Assembly (NCBI GenBank): GCA_964460845.1
Contig: CAYWRZ010000001.1
Coordinates: 124,001-188,000 of the forward strand
DNA from: CAYWRZ01 sp964460845
GTDB lineage: Bacteria; Bacteroidota; Bacteroidia; Flavobacteriales_D; UBA2798
Length of the DNA: 64,000 nucleotides
Direction of reading: 5' to 3'
Shown here: piece by piece, positions 6,629-15,185 of the stretch
Layout of the letters: each line of letters starts with the position of its first letter
Numbering within the stretch: the first letter of the stretch is position 1
The notes under the pieces: model-generated
Seen by the model: only the letters and a program-made list of their open reading frames with translations
Databases searched by the model: none
What the model was told of the DNA's origin: nothing
Made by a program: the position numbers and the translations under genes

Positions 6629-9150
6629 TTTTTCTCTTTACGAATCGCTTCGCTTTTACCCGTTTCCATTTCAGGAGCATCCTGATGCGAAATCATGTTC
6701 ACAAAAAGACGAATCGCGCCCGGCACACCGGCGGGCAGTTCCCTGAAAAACGAGAGTCCGGTGTAAATGTAATGCCCCTTACCGACACGTGCATATAACA
6801 AAGCTTTATCCAAAGGCTCGCCTCCCTGATCGTGCATACGAAACAAACGTTCGTAAGCGGCGTCGGCCTGTCCGGGAAAATACAAGCCACGTTCCTGTAC
6901 CCAACCTTCGAAATCGGCGGCATCGATCCGGTTCGGATAGCGAAGCAAAGGATGATCGGGCAAAAGGAAAACAACCTCTGAATTTTCTTCGGTTACCCTG
7001 TCGCGCGAAAGTTGCAAGGGATAAGGTCCCCACACGGGCGATAACAGTCCTCTGTCGGTGTTGTACTGCACCACCACTATCCCGCCGTTTTCTACAAAAC
7101 GCTGAAATTTATCCTGCGCAAACTGCAGCCAGCTCAAGGTATTAAACGCTCTTACACCGGTAATGATGACTTCGTAATGGGCAAAATTTCCGCTCGAAAA
7201 ATCATTTTCACCCAACAAGCTCACCTCATAGCCCAATTCGCGGAGCAAAGCCGGAATTTTGTCGCCCGCACCGGCAATATATCCTATACGGGTGGTGGTG
7301 CGCTTTACGTCGGTCACCACCGCCCTGAGGGTAGAAGGCGGGAACAGCAATTGCGCCGGAATATGCTCGTATTGAAGTGTTTTCCATCCGTATTCGTAGG
7401 TCTGTGCTCCGCATTCGGTCACTATCCGCAGCGAAGTCACACGGTTTACGGTCGATTCGGGTGCTGTAAGCTGAAAAGTCACTTCTTTTTCATCGCCCTG
7501 TGCCAAAAAGGTAAGGGTATGAAAAGCCGGTTCGCTCTTCCATCCTTCGGGAAGCTGTAAACGTACCCGCGCTTCCGTTGCGGTACCGAAATTTTTGACC
7601 TGCACTTTCAACGTACGGGCCACACCGGGGAAAAATACTAGCGCTTCGCCTTCGGCACGAGCCGCCACAGGTGGAGCGACCACTACCGGCTGATATACTT
7701 CTCCGCGCGAAGGATCGACATACTTGTAAGCCAGCGGACGGGTATAACGAAACGTTTCTCCGGCAATCTTTACGCTAAAATGAACCTTCGTTTCTTCACG
7801 GTATTCGGGATACGCGTGCAAAGGTGCCTCCGCATTTTCTCTAAATCCGAGTGCTTCCGGATCAAGGCTTCCATACGGCATGGATACGGGCGTAGCCACA
7901 GGAAGCAAAAAGGGCAACTTCTTTTGCAAAAGCACATTAGATGCTGCCGGCCTTACCGTATTTTCGGCAAATTCGCCAAAATCGGTTTGTGTCCATTCTA
8001 CCGTCAATCCGCTGCGGTTAATCAGCGAAAGCTGTAGCACGGTCGAATCGCCGGGTGTAAGATAAGGCAAGGGTGAAAGGGCTTCTATGTAAAGTCCGGC
8101 ACATTGCGCCACCAGCTCGCGGATAGCTTCCAGCTTTAAGCTTTTCCATGTCGAAAAACCGGGTTCGGGCGAAGTCGTTTTCTGTAAGCTGCGGTACAGC
8201 TTTATCAACGCAGGCACCGATTGGGAAGGGTTTTCGTCGCTGAATGCAGCCTGTATTTTTTCTATTTCTTTCCCTACAAAAGCGCTTTGTGAAAAACGTG
8301 TCCAACCGGTACGGATGCCGTCGGTAAGCTGATGTACAGGTGCTTTACCTTCGAGTGTGGTAAAATATTCGAGCTGCGATCCGCGACGGCGTTCGGTGCC
8401 GAATGCCTGACTACGGTGTTGCGAACGACTTTCGGCTGCCGTTTCTCCATAACTTTTTCCGCTAAGCGGATCGTAACCGCCTACGTCTATTTTGAACTGA
8501 TCTTCGGAGATGGTGTTGGCCGAACCGAAATTAAACGTATTCCACAGCAAACGCTCCGTTTTCCAAAGAGGCACCCATTGCAACTGATCCGGATATTTTG
8601 CCGGATCGGCCGCCGCATGAAAAGCCTCACGAGCCAATATGGCCGAAGCGGTATGATGCCCGTGTCCCCCTTCGCCGGTAGTGGGGAAACGGCAGATAAT
8701 AATATCGGGCTGAAACTTACGAATCACCCACACCACGTCGCGCAGCACCTCTTCTTTGTTCCATTCGCGAAACGTTTCGGCAGGATTTTTGGAATAGCCG
8801 AAGTCGAAGGCCCGGGTAAAAAATTGTTCGGCCCCGTCGATACGACGCGCCGCTAACAGTTCCTGCGTGCGGATAATGCCCAGGTCGCGTCCCTGTTCTT
8901 CACCGATAAGGTTCTGTCCGCCGTCGCCGCGGGTCAGCGAAAGGTAGCCCGTGCGGTAATGCAGCGCTCCGGTAAGATAGCTGATAAGCCTTGTGTTCTC
9001 GTCGTCGGGATGCGCGGCAATGTACAGCACACTGCCTACGGTGTTCAGCTTTTTGAGGCCGTTGCGAATATCGGCCGCGCTATATGTACGGGGTTGGGCC
9101 TGAACTTGTGTAAACAGCAGCAAAAAGAAAAGCAGCGCAATTTTTTTCAT
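6625..9150 (-). CDS. Secreted PIG-L/LmbE-type deacetylase, 841 residues
   Basis: This is a large exported protein. A signal peptide covers residues 1-18. An N-terminal PIG-L zinc deacetylase domain (about 25-280) carries the AHPDDE motif at residues 46-51 and the second metal/catalytic patch GHGHHT near 162-167. The rest is mostly beta-rich (NEW3/FN3-like segment about 490-590), followed by a C-terminal domain with a GATase-like pattern (ITGVRAFN, then NGGIVVVQYN). Family members remove N-acetyl groups from amino sugars or glycoconjugates. Long forms like this are common in Bacteroidota beside SSS symporters. It is the first gene of a three-gene coupled operon, and the substrate is unknown. 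Confidence 0.88.
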   Translation of the reverse strand: MKKIALLFFLLLFTQVQAQPRTYSAADIRNGLKKLNTVGSVLYIAAHPDDENTRLISYLTGALHYRTGYLSLTRGDGGQNLIGEEQGRDLGIIRTQELLAARRIDGAEQFFTRAFDFGYSKNPAETFREWNKEEVLRDVVWVIRKFQPDIIICRFPTTGEGGHGHHTASAILAREAFHAAADPAKYPDQLQWVPLWKTERLLWNTFNFGSANTISEDQFKIDVGGYDPLSGKSYGETAAESRSQHRSQAFGTERRRGSQLEYFTTLEGKAPVHQLTDGIRTGWTRFSQSAFVGKEIEKIQAAFSDENPSQSVPALIKLYRSLQKTTSPEPGFSTWKSLKLEAIRELVAQCAGLYIEALSPLPYLTPGDSTVLQLSLINRSGLTVEWTQTDFGEFAENTVRPAASNVLLQKKLPFLLPVATPVSMPYGSLDPEALGFRENAEAPLHAYPEYREETKVHFSVKIAGETFRYTRPLAYKYVDPSRGEVYQPVVVAPPVAARAEGEALVFFPGVARTLKVQVKNFGTATEARVRLQLPEGWKSEPAFHTLTFLAQGDEKEVTFQLTAPESTVNRVTSLRIVTECGAQTYEYGWKTLQYEHIPAQLLFPPSTLRAVVTDVKRTTTRIGYIAGAGDKIPALLRELGYEVSLLGENDFSSGNFAHYEVIITGVRAFNTLSWLQFAQDKFQRFVENGGIVVVQYNTDRGLLSPVWGPYPLQLSRDRVTEENSEVVFLLPDHPLLRYPNRIDAADFEGWVQERGLYFPGQADAAYERLFRMHDQGGEPLDKALLYARVGKGHYIYTGLSFFRELPAGVPGAIRLFVNMISHQDAPEMETGKSEAIRKEKK

Positions 9151-9169
9151 GGGCAGACGGTGTATCGTT

Positions 9170-9177
9170 CAAAAATA
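9170..9177 (-). promoter_or_regulatory. -7 promoter element of the PIG-L operon
   Basis: TATTTTTG on the minus strand, 20 bp upstream of the PIG-L ATG, fits TAnnTTTG. The expected -33 area overlaps the palindrome at 9192-9209. Confidence 0.55.
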
Positions 9178-9191
9178 AGGATTATGCCGAA

Positions 9192-9209
9192 TAATTGTAG
9201 GTACAATTA
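9192..9209. promoter_or_regulatory. 18-bp palindrome, possible operator
   Basis: TAATTGTA-GG-TACAATTA is a perfect inverted repeat with 8-bp arms and a 2-bp centre. It begins 15 bp upstream of the PIG-L -7 element, where a bound regulator would cover the -33 region. It lies between divergent genes, so it could control either. The regulator is unknown. Confidence 0.45.
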
Positions 9210-9323
9210 ACAAGCGGTAAACAGAGCGGGTCATCGGTGAACAGACGCAGAAAACGCTGGAAATTTTTCTTTTCCTTTGTAGAACAAGAAATGGATATAA
9301 AAAACTTCTTAATACGGCTTAGT

Positions 9324-10220
9324 ATGAAACGATATTGGATACTACCGCTCTTGCTGCTTTGCGCCTACGGGTGTCGCTCAAAAGCGCCTACGATAGCAGA
9401 AACGGAGCCTACGGTGCAGGAAGAAAAAGCGCCTCCCCTGTTTTCAGCAAAGGGCACACAGCACGAACTGAGCACAGAACAGGAAACCGAATCGGAGATC
9501 GACCCCAAAAATCAAATCACATTGGATAAAGTAATCGTCTCTTCTTCTTTTTGTTTTGGGAACTGCCCGGTGCACGACATACTGCTTACCCGACAGGGAG
9601 AACTGCTGTTTTACGGCGAACAACACAATACACACAACGGTTATCGGCACCTGAAACTGTCTGCCGAACTATGGGAAAAAATAGAAGCACTGTTTTTGGC
9701 GGCAAATTACGCCACGCTCGACGATAACTATACGGCCGACATCAGCGATAACCAAACCATTACCGTTACATTCGTTCAGGGAACTAAAATCGTGAAAACC
9801 ATTACTGATTATGCGAGTCGGTCGCCGAAAAGCTTTCAGGATGCCTACACGGCTGTGCGCCATATTCCCGAACAGCAGGCCACCGACACACTCGCTGCTT
9901 TACCGTTTTACCTCAACCTGCATCATATTGCTATAAAGCAGGAATCAGACATTTGTGATCTGACCCGCTCCGAAAGTTTTTACCTCTGGAGTCTCTTACG
10001 CGATGCGAAAAAAACCACGCAGACCCACGAAGGGAAATACTTACTGCGTTATTCCGGAGCACCCGAAGTAGCAGCGATCAAAAGTGATGGGCGATATTTC
10101 ACTTTTCGTTTCAAGAAAGGAACGCCCGAAACCCTTACGCTGGATATAGGATTCAATTTTATGGAATCGAATGCCGAGCTGCTGCAAAAAAGATGGCGCG
10201 AAAAGACCCAATATGAATAG
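9324..10220 (+). CDS. DUF6438-like lipoprotein
   Basis: This is a 298-residue lipoprotein: the ATG at 9324 gives MKRYWILPLLLLCAYGCRSK with a lipobox at AYGC. A longer frame from 9237 would bury the signal peptide. After a charged linker, the first domain has SSSFCFGNCPVHDILLTRQG, the Cys-x-Gly-x-Cys-Pro hallmark of DUF6438, followed by GYRHLKLSAELWEKIEALF and TITVTFVQGTKIVKTITDY. A second, weaker half follows (LNLHHIAIKQES). Family members are envelope proteins of unknown role. It is a single gene, convergent with fabD over a shared hairpin terminator. Confidence 0.8.
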   Translation: MKRYWILPLLLLCAYGCRSKAPTIAETEPTVQEEKAPPLFSAKGTQHELSTEQETESEIDPKNQITLDKVIVSSSFCFGNCPVHDILLTRQGELLFYGEQHNTHNGYRHLKLSAELWEKIEALFLAANYATLDDNYTADISDNQTITVTFVQGTKIVKTITDYASRSPKSFQDAYTAVRHIPEQQATDTLAALPFYLNLHHIAIKQESDICDLTRSESFYLWSLLRDAKKTTQTHEGKYLLRYSGAPEVAAIKSDGRYFTFRFKKGTPETLTLDIGFNFMESNAELLQKRWREKTQYE

Positions 10221-10230
10221 CACTGACAAA

Positions 10231-10264
10231 AAGAGGCTGCTCCTTCCGGGCAGCCTCTTTTTTT
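10231..10264. terminator. Bidirectional terminator
   Basis: AAGAGGCTGC and GCAGCCTCTT pair perfectly around a 9-nt loop. The hairpin has a T run on the plus side and an A run preceding it, so it can serve both converging genes. Confidence 0.88.
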
Positions 10265-10288
10265 ACAACTAATAATAGCGTAACCGAT

Positions 10289-11167
10289 TTATACCGCACT
10301 TTTCGCTTCTACTTCGGGTGCGATTTTCTTCACTAATCCCTGCAATACTTTACCGGGTCCTGCTTCTATAAATACGCTGGCTCCGTCGGCCACCATCTGC
10401 CTGACCGATTGTGTCCATTTCACCGGCGCGGTAAGCTGTGCCACCAGATTGGTCTGAATGCGTTCCGGGTCACTCACTGCCGCAGCCGTCACGTTTTGGT
10501 ACACCGGACAAAGCGGTTTTTCAAAACGGGCCGCACGAATAGCGGCTTCGAGCTCGACACGTGCGGGCTCCATCAGCGGCGAATGAAAAGCTCCCCCCAC
10601 CGGCAATACCAGCGCGCGTTTGGCACCTGCCGCTTTTAAGGCTTCGCAGGCTTTGTTCACCGCCTCGACCGAACCGGAAATAACCAGTTGCCCCGGGCAA
10701 TTGTAATTGGCCGGCACTACTACACCTTCTATCCCGGCGCATATTTCTTCCACTTTCGCATCGTCGAGTCCCAGCACTGCTGCCATGGTCGAAGGGGTAG
10801 CCTCGCAGGCTTTCTGCATGGCCAGCGCTCGTTTAGAGACCAGCGTAAGTCCTTCCTGGAATGAAAGCGCACCATTAGCCACCAGCGCCGAAAATTCACC
10901 CAACGAATGACCGGCCACCATGTCGGGACGAAACTGATCGCCCAGGGTTTTGACCAGCACCACCGAATGCAGAAAAATAGCGGGTTGGGTTACTTTGGTT
11001 TGTTTGAGTTCTTCGTCGCTACCGGTAAACATCACATCGGTGATGCGAAAACCGAGTATCTCGTTTGCCTGTTCAAAAAGTGACTTGGCCAGCGCCGATC
11101 CTTCATAAAGATCTTTTCCCATTCCGGAAAATTGCGAACCCTGACCGGGGAATACGTATGCGTTCAT
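10289..11167 (-). CDS. fabD: Malonyl-CoA:ACP transacylase
   Basis: The enzyme moves malonyl groups from CoA to acyl carrier protein to supply fatty-acid elongation. The 292 residues from the ATG at 11167 (MNAYVFPGQGSQFSGMGKDL) match the family. A frame extension to 11281 runs through the terminator of the upstream gene and is rejected. The nucleophile motif GHSLGE is near residue 87, and the catalytic His lies in GGAFHSPLME. It stands alone here, separated from the Bax-inhibitor gene by a terminator hairpin. Confidence 0.96.
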   Translation of the reverse strand: MNAYVFPGQGSQFSGMGKDLYEGSALAKSLFEQANEILGFRITDVMFTGSDEELKQTKVTQPAIFLHSVVLVKTLGDQFRPDMVAGHSLGEFSALVANGALSFQEGLTLVSKRALAMQKACEATPSTMAAVLGLDDAKVEEICAGIEGVVVPANYNCPGQLVISGSVEAVNKACEALKAAGAKRALVLPVGGAFHSPLMEPARVELEAAIRAARFEKPLCPVYQNVTAAAVSDPERIQTNLVAQLTAPVKWTQSVRQMVADGASVFIEAGPGKVLQGLVKKIAPEVEAKSAV

Positions 11168-11243
11168 GTATCGGATGTTTTTTGATATTCCGAATTTACA
11201 CAAAAACCCACCGGAACAGCTTTTCCGGAAAAAAAATTCGGCA

Positions 11244-11278
11244 TAAAAAAACGCCCTGCCGGTAAAGACAGAGCGTTT
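11244..11278 (-). terminator. Terminator of the Bax-inhibitor-1 gene
   Basis: On the minus strand AACGCTCTGTC and GGCAGGGCGTT form a stem with two mismatches around a short loop, followed by seven T. It lies just after the stop at 11298 and upstream of fabD. Confidence 0.85.
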
Positions 11279-11297
11279 CAAATTCAGTTTCGTTCGC

Positions 11298-12020
11298 TTA
11301 TTCGCGGTTACCCATAAAGCGCAGGATAGACAGGAAAAGGTTGATGAACAGAATGTAAAGCTTCAGTCCGCCGATGAGCGCGAGCTTGGAACGCGAAGCG
11401 CCGTCGAGCTCAGGGTCGTTAGAAATGTGCTTCAGGCGTTGCATTTCGTAAGCAGTCAATCCGGTAAATACGAACAGACCGAGGAAAGAAATGATATAGC
11501 CCATCGTATCGCTGCCGATAAAGAAGTTCACCATGCTGGCAATAAACATTCCGATAAACACCATGTAAAGCAGGCTTCCGAATTTGGTCAGGTCGGTTTT
11601 GGTGAAGTAGCCCAGTAGTGCCATGGCACCGAATGCACCGGCTGTAGTGAAGAAAGTAGCGACAATCGAGCCCATGCTGTACACAAGGAAAATAAAGCTA
11701 AGGCTCATGCCAAGCAGCACCGAATAGGCGAGGAACAGCAATACCAGCGCTATCATGGGTAAGCGTTGGAAACCGGCCTGAATGATCAGCACCAGCACCA
11801 GCGGAGCAAACATAATGACGTAACCCAGCGGCGACATTCCGGTTTCTGTAAACATAGAATAGATGAACGCTTCATTCTGAGAAAGCACATAAGCTACCAA
11901 TCCGGTAATGGTGAGCGCGGCAAACATGTACGAATACACGTTGGCGAAAAATTCTTTGGTAGCGGTACCGGTGCTACCTTTTTGCTGTTGACGGTCAAGA
12001 ATCTGATCGAACATGGACAT
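11298..12020 (-). CDS. Bax inhibitor-1 / YccA family membrane protein
   Basis: This is a 240-residue inner-membrane protein with seven hydrophobic segments after a 20-residue cytoplasmic N-terminus (MSMFDQILDRQQQKGSTGTA). The family pattern is visible in FFANVYSYMFAALTITGLVAY, GLFVFTGLTAYEMQRLK and the C-terminal ALIGGLKLYILFINLFLSIL. Bacterial members (YccA, YetJ) modulate FtsH proteolysis or act as pH-sensitive calcium leak channels; which applies here is not visible. It is monocistronic: its own promoter lies upstream and a strong hairpin follows the stop. Confidence 0.93.
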   Translation of the reverse strand: MSMFDQILDRQQQKGSTGTATKEFFANVYSYMFAALTITGLVAYVLSQNEAFIYSMFTETGMSPLGYVIMFAPLVLVLIIQAGFQRLPMIALVLLFLAYSVLLGMSLSFIFLVYSMGSIVATFFTTAGAFGAMALLGYFTKTDLTKFGSLLYMVFIGMFIASMVNFFIGSDTMGYIISFLGLFVFTGLTAYEMQRLKHISNDPELDGASRSKLALIGGLKLYILFINLFLSILRFMGNRE

Positions 12021-12069
12021 ATCTTTAGTTATTTTGGTTTTTAAACGTGGGGGGACAAAAATTCAACTT

Positions 12070-12100
12070 CAAATATACGATTTTTAGCGCGCTGCGCCAA
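12070..12100 (-). promoter_or_regulatory. Promoter of the Bax-inhibitor-1 gene
   Basis: On the minus strand TTG, 20 nt, then TATATTTG: a good Bacteroidota -33/-7 pair. The -7 element ends about 50 bp before the ATG. Confidence 0.6.
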
Positions 12101-12104
12101 GCTC

Positions 12105-12824
12105 TCAATTACGATTGCGGTTGAGTAACGAAATATAATACAACAAAGTTACAAGCGAAGCCATAGCCGCTACCACATAGGTCATTGCCGCCCAAAACAG
12201 GGCCTCGCGAGAGCGGGTATATTCGGCTTTGGAAGCTACTCCCGAAGCGGTAATCCAGTTAAGCGCCCTGCGGCTGGCGTCAAATTCGACCGGAAGCGTA
12301 ACCAGGCTGAAAAGCGTCATGATACCGTAAGCGATAATGATCACCCAAAGCACGCTTTCCATCGGGAAGGCATCATAAAGCACGGCGCCACCGATAAAAG
12401 CCGCAAGAAACACAAAGTTCAGAATGGTTCCGCTGATGTGCTGCAAAGGCACTAAGGCCGAACGAAACTGCAGCATCGAATAGCCTTTGGCATGCTGTAC
12501 GGCGTGACCACATTCGTGCGCCGCCACTGCTGCTGCAGCCGCATTGCGACCGTTATACACATCGCGGCTCAGGTTCACGGTGCGGTTGGCAGGATTGTAA
12601 TGATCGGTCAGCTCACCCTCGACACTCATCACCCTTACGTTCGAAACGCCGTTGTCACGCAGCATTTTTTCCGCTATCTCCTTACCCGAAAGGTTAGAAG
12701 AAATAGGTGTCTGAGAATACGCCGCAAACTTGGAACGCAACACCATTCCTACCAGCGTGCCTATTGCCATAAACACCAGTCCGATAATCATCACCGGACC
12801 GAAGTACAAGTCACTTATATTCAT
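12105..12824 (-). CDS. Neutral zinc metallopeptidase, YugP-like membrane protein
   Basis: This is a 239-residue membrane-bound metallopeptidase. It starts with a transmembrane segment (VMIIGLVFMAIGTLVGMVL), then has the zinc motif HECGHAVQH near residues 104-112 with its two His and catalytic Glu. Three more hydrophobic segments follow, and LVTLPVEFDASRRAL supplies the conserved third-ligand region of this family. Substrates are unknown. The ATG lies 1 bp after the folE stop, so it is the last gene of the queD-folE operon. Confidence 0.9.
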   Translation of the reverse strand: MNISDLYFGPVMIIGLVFMAIGTLVGMVLRSKFAAYSQTPISSNLSGKEIAEKMLRDNGVSNVRVMSVEGELTDHYNPANRTVNLSRDVYNGRNAAAAAVAAHECGHAVQHAKGYSMLQFRSALVPLQHISGTILNFVFLAAFIGGAVLYDAFPMESVLWVIIIAYGIMTLFSLVTLPVEFDASRRALNWITASGVASKAEYTRSREALFWAAMTYVVAAMASLVTLLYYISLLNRNRN

Positions 12825-12825
12825 A

Positions 12826-13458
12826 TCAGCTCAGTTTTGCACCAATAAGGGAGATAAACTCCGAGCGCGTAGTATCTTTCAAAAACTCGCCGGTAAATGC
12901 CGAAGTGGTCGTTACCGAATTTTGTTTTTGCACACCACGCATCTGCATGCACATGTGACTGGCCTCTATCACTACGGCTACTCCGAGCGGTTGTAAAGTG
13001 CGCTGAATACAGTCGCGGATATCGGTGGTCAGTCTCTCCTGCACCTGCAATCTCCGTGCAAAAGTCTCTACCACACGCGGAATCTTGCTGAGTCCGACAA
13101 TATGTCCGTTTGGGATATAAGCCACATGCGCCTTACCGAAAAAGGGCAGCAGGTGATGTTCGCAGAGCGAATACACTTCTATATCCTTCACTATCACCAT
13201 CTGGCTATAGTCTTCGGCAAACATGGCCGAACGCAGAATCGCCTCCGGATCGAGCGTATAGCCGTGGGTAAGGAAATGCAGAGCTTTGGCTACACGCTCA
13301 GGCGTTTTTACCAATCCCTCGCGCGAAGGATCCTCACCAATGGCCTCTAATACTTTGTGGTAAATATCGCTGATGGCTTTAATTCCGGCAGCCGAATCGG
13401 GTGTCAGCTTATCCTCATTCCCGGCCGGATCTTCTGAATTTATGTCAGGTTTGCTCAT
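12826..13458 (-). CDS. folE: GTP cyclohydrolase I
   Basis: The enzyme converts GTP to 7,8-dihydroneopterin triphosphate, the entry to folate and, together with QueD, to 7-deazaguanine (queuosine) synthesis. The 210 residues are full length with an acidic 25-residue N-terminal extension. The zinc-binding residues are in SLCEHHLLPF and ASHMCMQMRG, so this is the zinc-dependent type IA enzyme. VGLSKIPRVVE and SFTGEF-like (TTTSAFTGEF) motifs are present. The ATG overlaps the queD stop by 4 bp (ATGA), supporting coupled expression. Confidence 0.96.
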   Translation of the reverse strand: MSKPDINSEDPAGNEDKLTPDSAAGIKAISDIYHKVLEAIGEDPSREGLVKTPERVAKALHFLTHGYTLDPEAILRSAMFAEDYSQMVIVKDIEVYSLCEHHLLPFFGKAHVAYIPNGHIVGLSKIPRVVETFARRLQVQERLTTDIRDCIQRTLQPLGVAVVIEASHMCMQMRGVQKQNSVTTTSAFTGEFLKDTTRSEFISLIGAKLS

Positions 13459-13880
13459 GCGCTTTCTCCGTAGTATTCTGCAAAATTATTTTCGGTTTCC
13501 CACAGCTTAACACTGTGCAAACGACAGCCCAGCGCGTTCACATGCGATTCGATCTGCTCCCAAATTACAATGGCCAGGTTCTCGGTCGAAGGCTTTATAC
13601 CCTTCATAAAATCGACATCCAAGTTAAGGTTGCGATGATCCATTTTTTCGGTGATATGCTCGCGAATAAGCTGGCTGAGCAGCTTCAAATCGACCACAAA
13701 GCCGGTAAGCGGATCGGGCGAACCCTTGACGGTCACGTATAAGGTATAGTTATGCCCATGCCAGTTAGGATTGGAGCATTTGCCAAATACTTCATAATTC
13801 TTCTCTTCGCTCCACTGTTCGTTCCAAAGCTTATGGGCGGCATTAAAATGCTCTCGGCGGGTAATATAAACGGTCTTCAT
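13455..13880 (-). CDS. queD: 6-pyruvoyltetrahydropterin / 6-carboxytetrahydropterin synthase
   Basis: A 141-residue T-fold enzyme, from the ATG at 13880 (MKTVYITRREHFNAAHKLWN). Zinc ligands are the His in FNAAH and the HGH of NWHGHNYTLYV; the catalytic Cys lies in KCSNPNWHG. With FolE immediately downstream, conversion of dihydroneopterin triphosphate to 6-carboxytetrahydropterin for queuosine is the likely role. The rest of the queuosine genes (queE, queC) are elsewhere. Its TGA overlaps the folE ATG. Confidence 0.9.
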   Translation of the reverse strand: MKTVYITRREHFNAAHKLWNEQWSEEKNYEVFGKCSNPNWHGHNYTLYVTVKGSPDPLTGFVVDLKLLSQLIREHITEKMDHRNLNLDVDFMKGIKPSTENLAIVIWEQIESHVNALGCRLHSVKLWETENNFAEYYGESA

Positions 13881-13928
13881 TTGGTAAATCTGTTGCAAAT
13901 ATACAAGGAAAGCACGAGGTGCGGAAAC

Positions 13929-15185
13929 CTAATCCCCGTATTCGATGCCAAAGCCGGCAGCCTGTAAGTCACGCCAAAAGGAGGGATAGGATTTGCGCAC
14001 TACGTTCGGATCTTCGATCGACAGGGGAATGCCTTTACACGCAAATACGGAAAATGCCATCGCCATTCGGTGATCGTGATAGGTTCGCACAGGCCGTTCA
14101 GGTATAAGCAGATCTAAAGTCGGGTAAATTTCAAGGGTATCGGGCGTAGCTACTGTTTTTACGCCAAAAAGATCCAGCTCGCGGCAAAGCGCCGCTATAC
14201 GGTCGGTTTCTTTGATGCGCAGGGTCGCCAATCCGGTCAACTGCGCCGGTATTCCGCCAGCGGCGCACACACAGGCCAGGGTTTGTGCCAAATCGGGGCA
14301 ATTGGTAAAATCGAAGGTAAAATGCGAGGGAAATAATTCCCCTTCAAGCCTGCGAAGGCAAACGCCATCGGGAGTAAACTCGGTTTCGACACCGAACGCA
14401 CTGAAAATCTGCGCCACCACCGCATCGCCCTGTAAGCTGTGCCGACGAAGTCCCTGAAGCCACACCTCACTACCGGGGGCAGAAAAAGCGACCAAAGCAT
14501 ACCAATACGAAGCCGCGCTCCAATCGGCCTCTACCTCAAAGGGCTGCTCAAACGAATAAGGAACGGGCTTTACCGCTATAAAAAGCGGATCGGAATCCTG
14601 TACCCCTGCGCCAAAATGCCGCATAATTTCTACCGTCATGGCAATATAGGGCGCCGACACCGGGGGACTGGAAAACCGAATCTTCAATCCGTTTTCGAGA
14701 CAAGGCGCTATCAACAGCAAAGCCGACACAAACTGGCTGCTCACTCCGGCATCGAGTATAAGTTCGCCGCCTTTGAGCGTTCCACCCCTGATCTGAAGCG
14801 GAGGGTAACCTTCTTTTTCGAGGTAAGTAATGGAAGCGCCCATGCTACGTAAAGCCTCGACCAGTATCCCTATCGGGCGCTCTTTCATCCGGGCGCTGCC
14901 TGTTAGTATCCAATCACCTTCGTAAAAAGCCAGCAGCGCTGTCAGAAAACGAAACGAGGTTCCCGCCGCACCCACGTCGATCAAAGTCTGTGTGGCCTGA
15001 GCAGCACGGATTTGCTTCAGCGCAGCCGTCAGGGCAAGGGTATCGTCCGAATCGGAAAGGTTATGCAGCGAAAAGGCATTCCCCGAAAGGGCCTGAATGA
15101 TCAAAGCCCGGTTGCTCTCGCTTTTGGAAGCCGAAAGCCGGCTGCGGTAATACAGCTTACAGGAAGAAGTAAGGGTAAGTTTCAT
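13929..15185 (-). CDS. aroA: 3-phosphoshikimate 1-carboxyvinyltransferase (EPSP synthase)
   Basis: The enzyme condenses shikimate-3-phosphate with phosphoenolpyruvate in the sixth step of the shikimate pathway. The 418 residues cover both inside-out alpha/beta domains. ASKSESNRALIIQAL (substrate binding) is near residue 19, GTSFRFLTAL near 75, GSARMKERPIG near 97, and KETDRIAALCREL plus DHRMAMAFSVFA near the C-terminus. The sequence is diverged from the enterobacterial enzyme but keeps the catalytic Lys, Arg and Asp. The ATG overlaps the aroB stop (ATGA). Confidence 0.95.
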   Translation of the reverse strand: MKLTLTSSCKLYYRSRLSASKSESNRALIIQALSGNAFSLHNLSDSDDTLALTAALKQIRAAQATQTLIDVGAAGTSFRFLTALLAFYEGDWILTGSARMKERPIGILVEALRSMGASITYLEKEGYPPLQIRGGTLKGGELILDAGVSSQFVSALLLIAPCLENGLKIRFSSPPVSAPYIAMTVEIMRHFGAGVQDSDPLFIAVKPVPYSFEQPFEVEADWSAASYWYALVAFSAPGSEVWLQGLRRHSLQGDAVVAQIFSAFGVETEFTPDGVCLRRLEGELFPSHFTFDFTNCPDLAQTLACVCAAGGIPAQLTGLATLRIKETDRIAALCRELDLFGVKTVATPDTLEIYPTLDLLIPERPVRTYHDHRMAMAFSVFACKGIPLSIEDPNVVRKSYPSFWRDLQAAGFGIEYGD

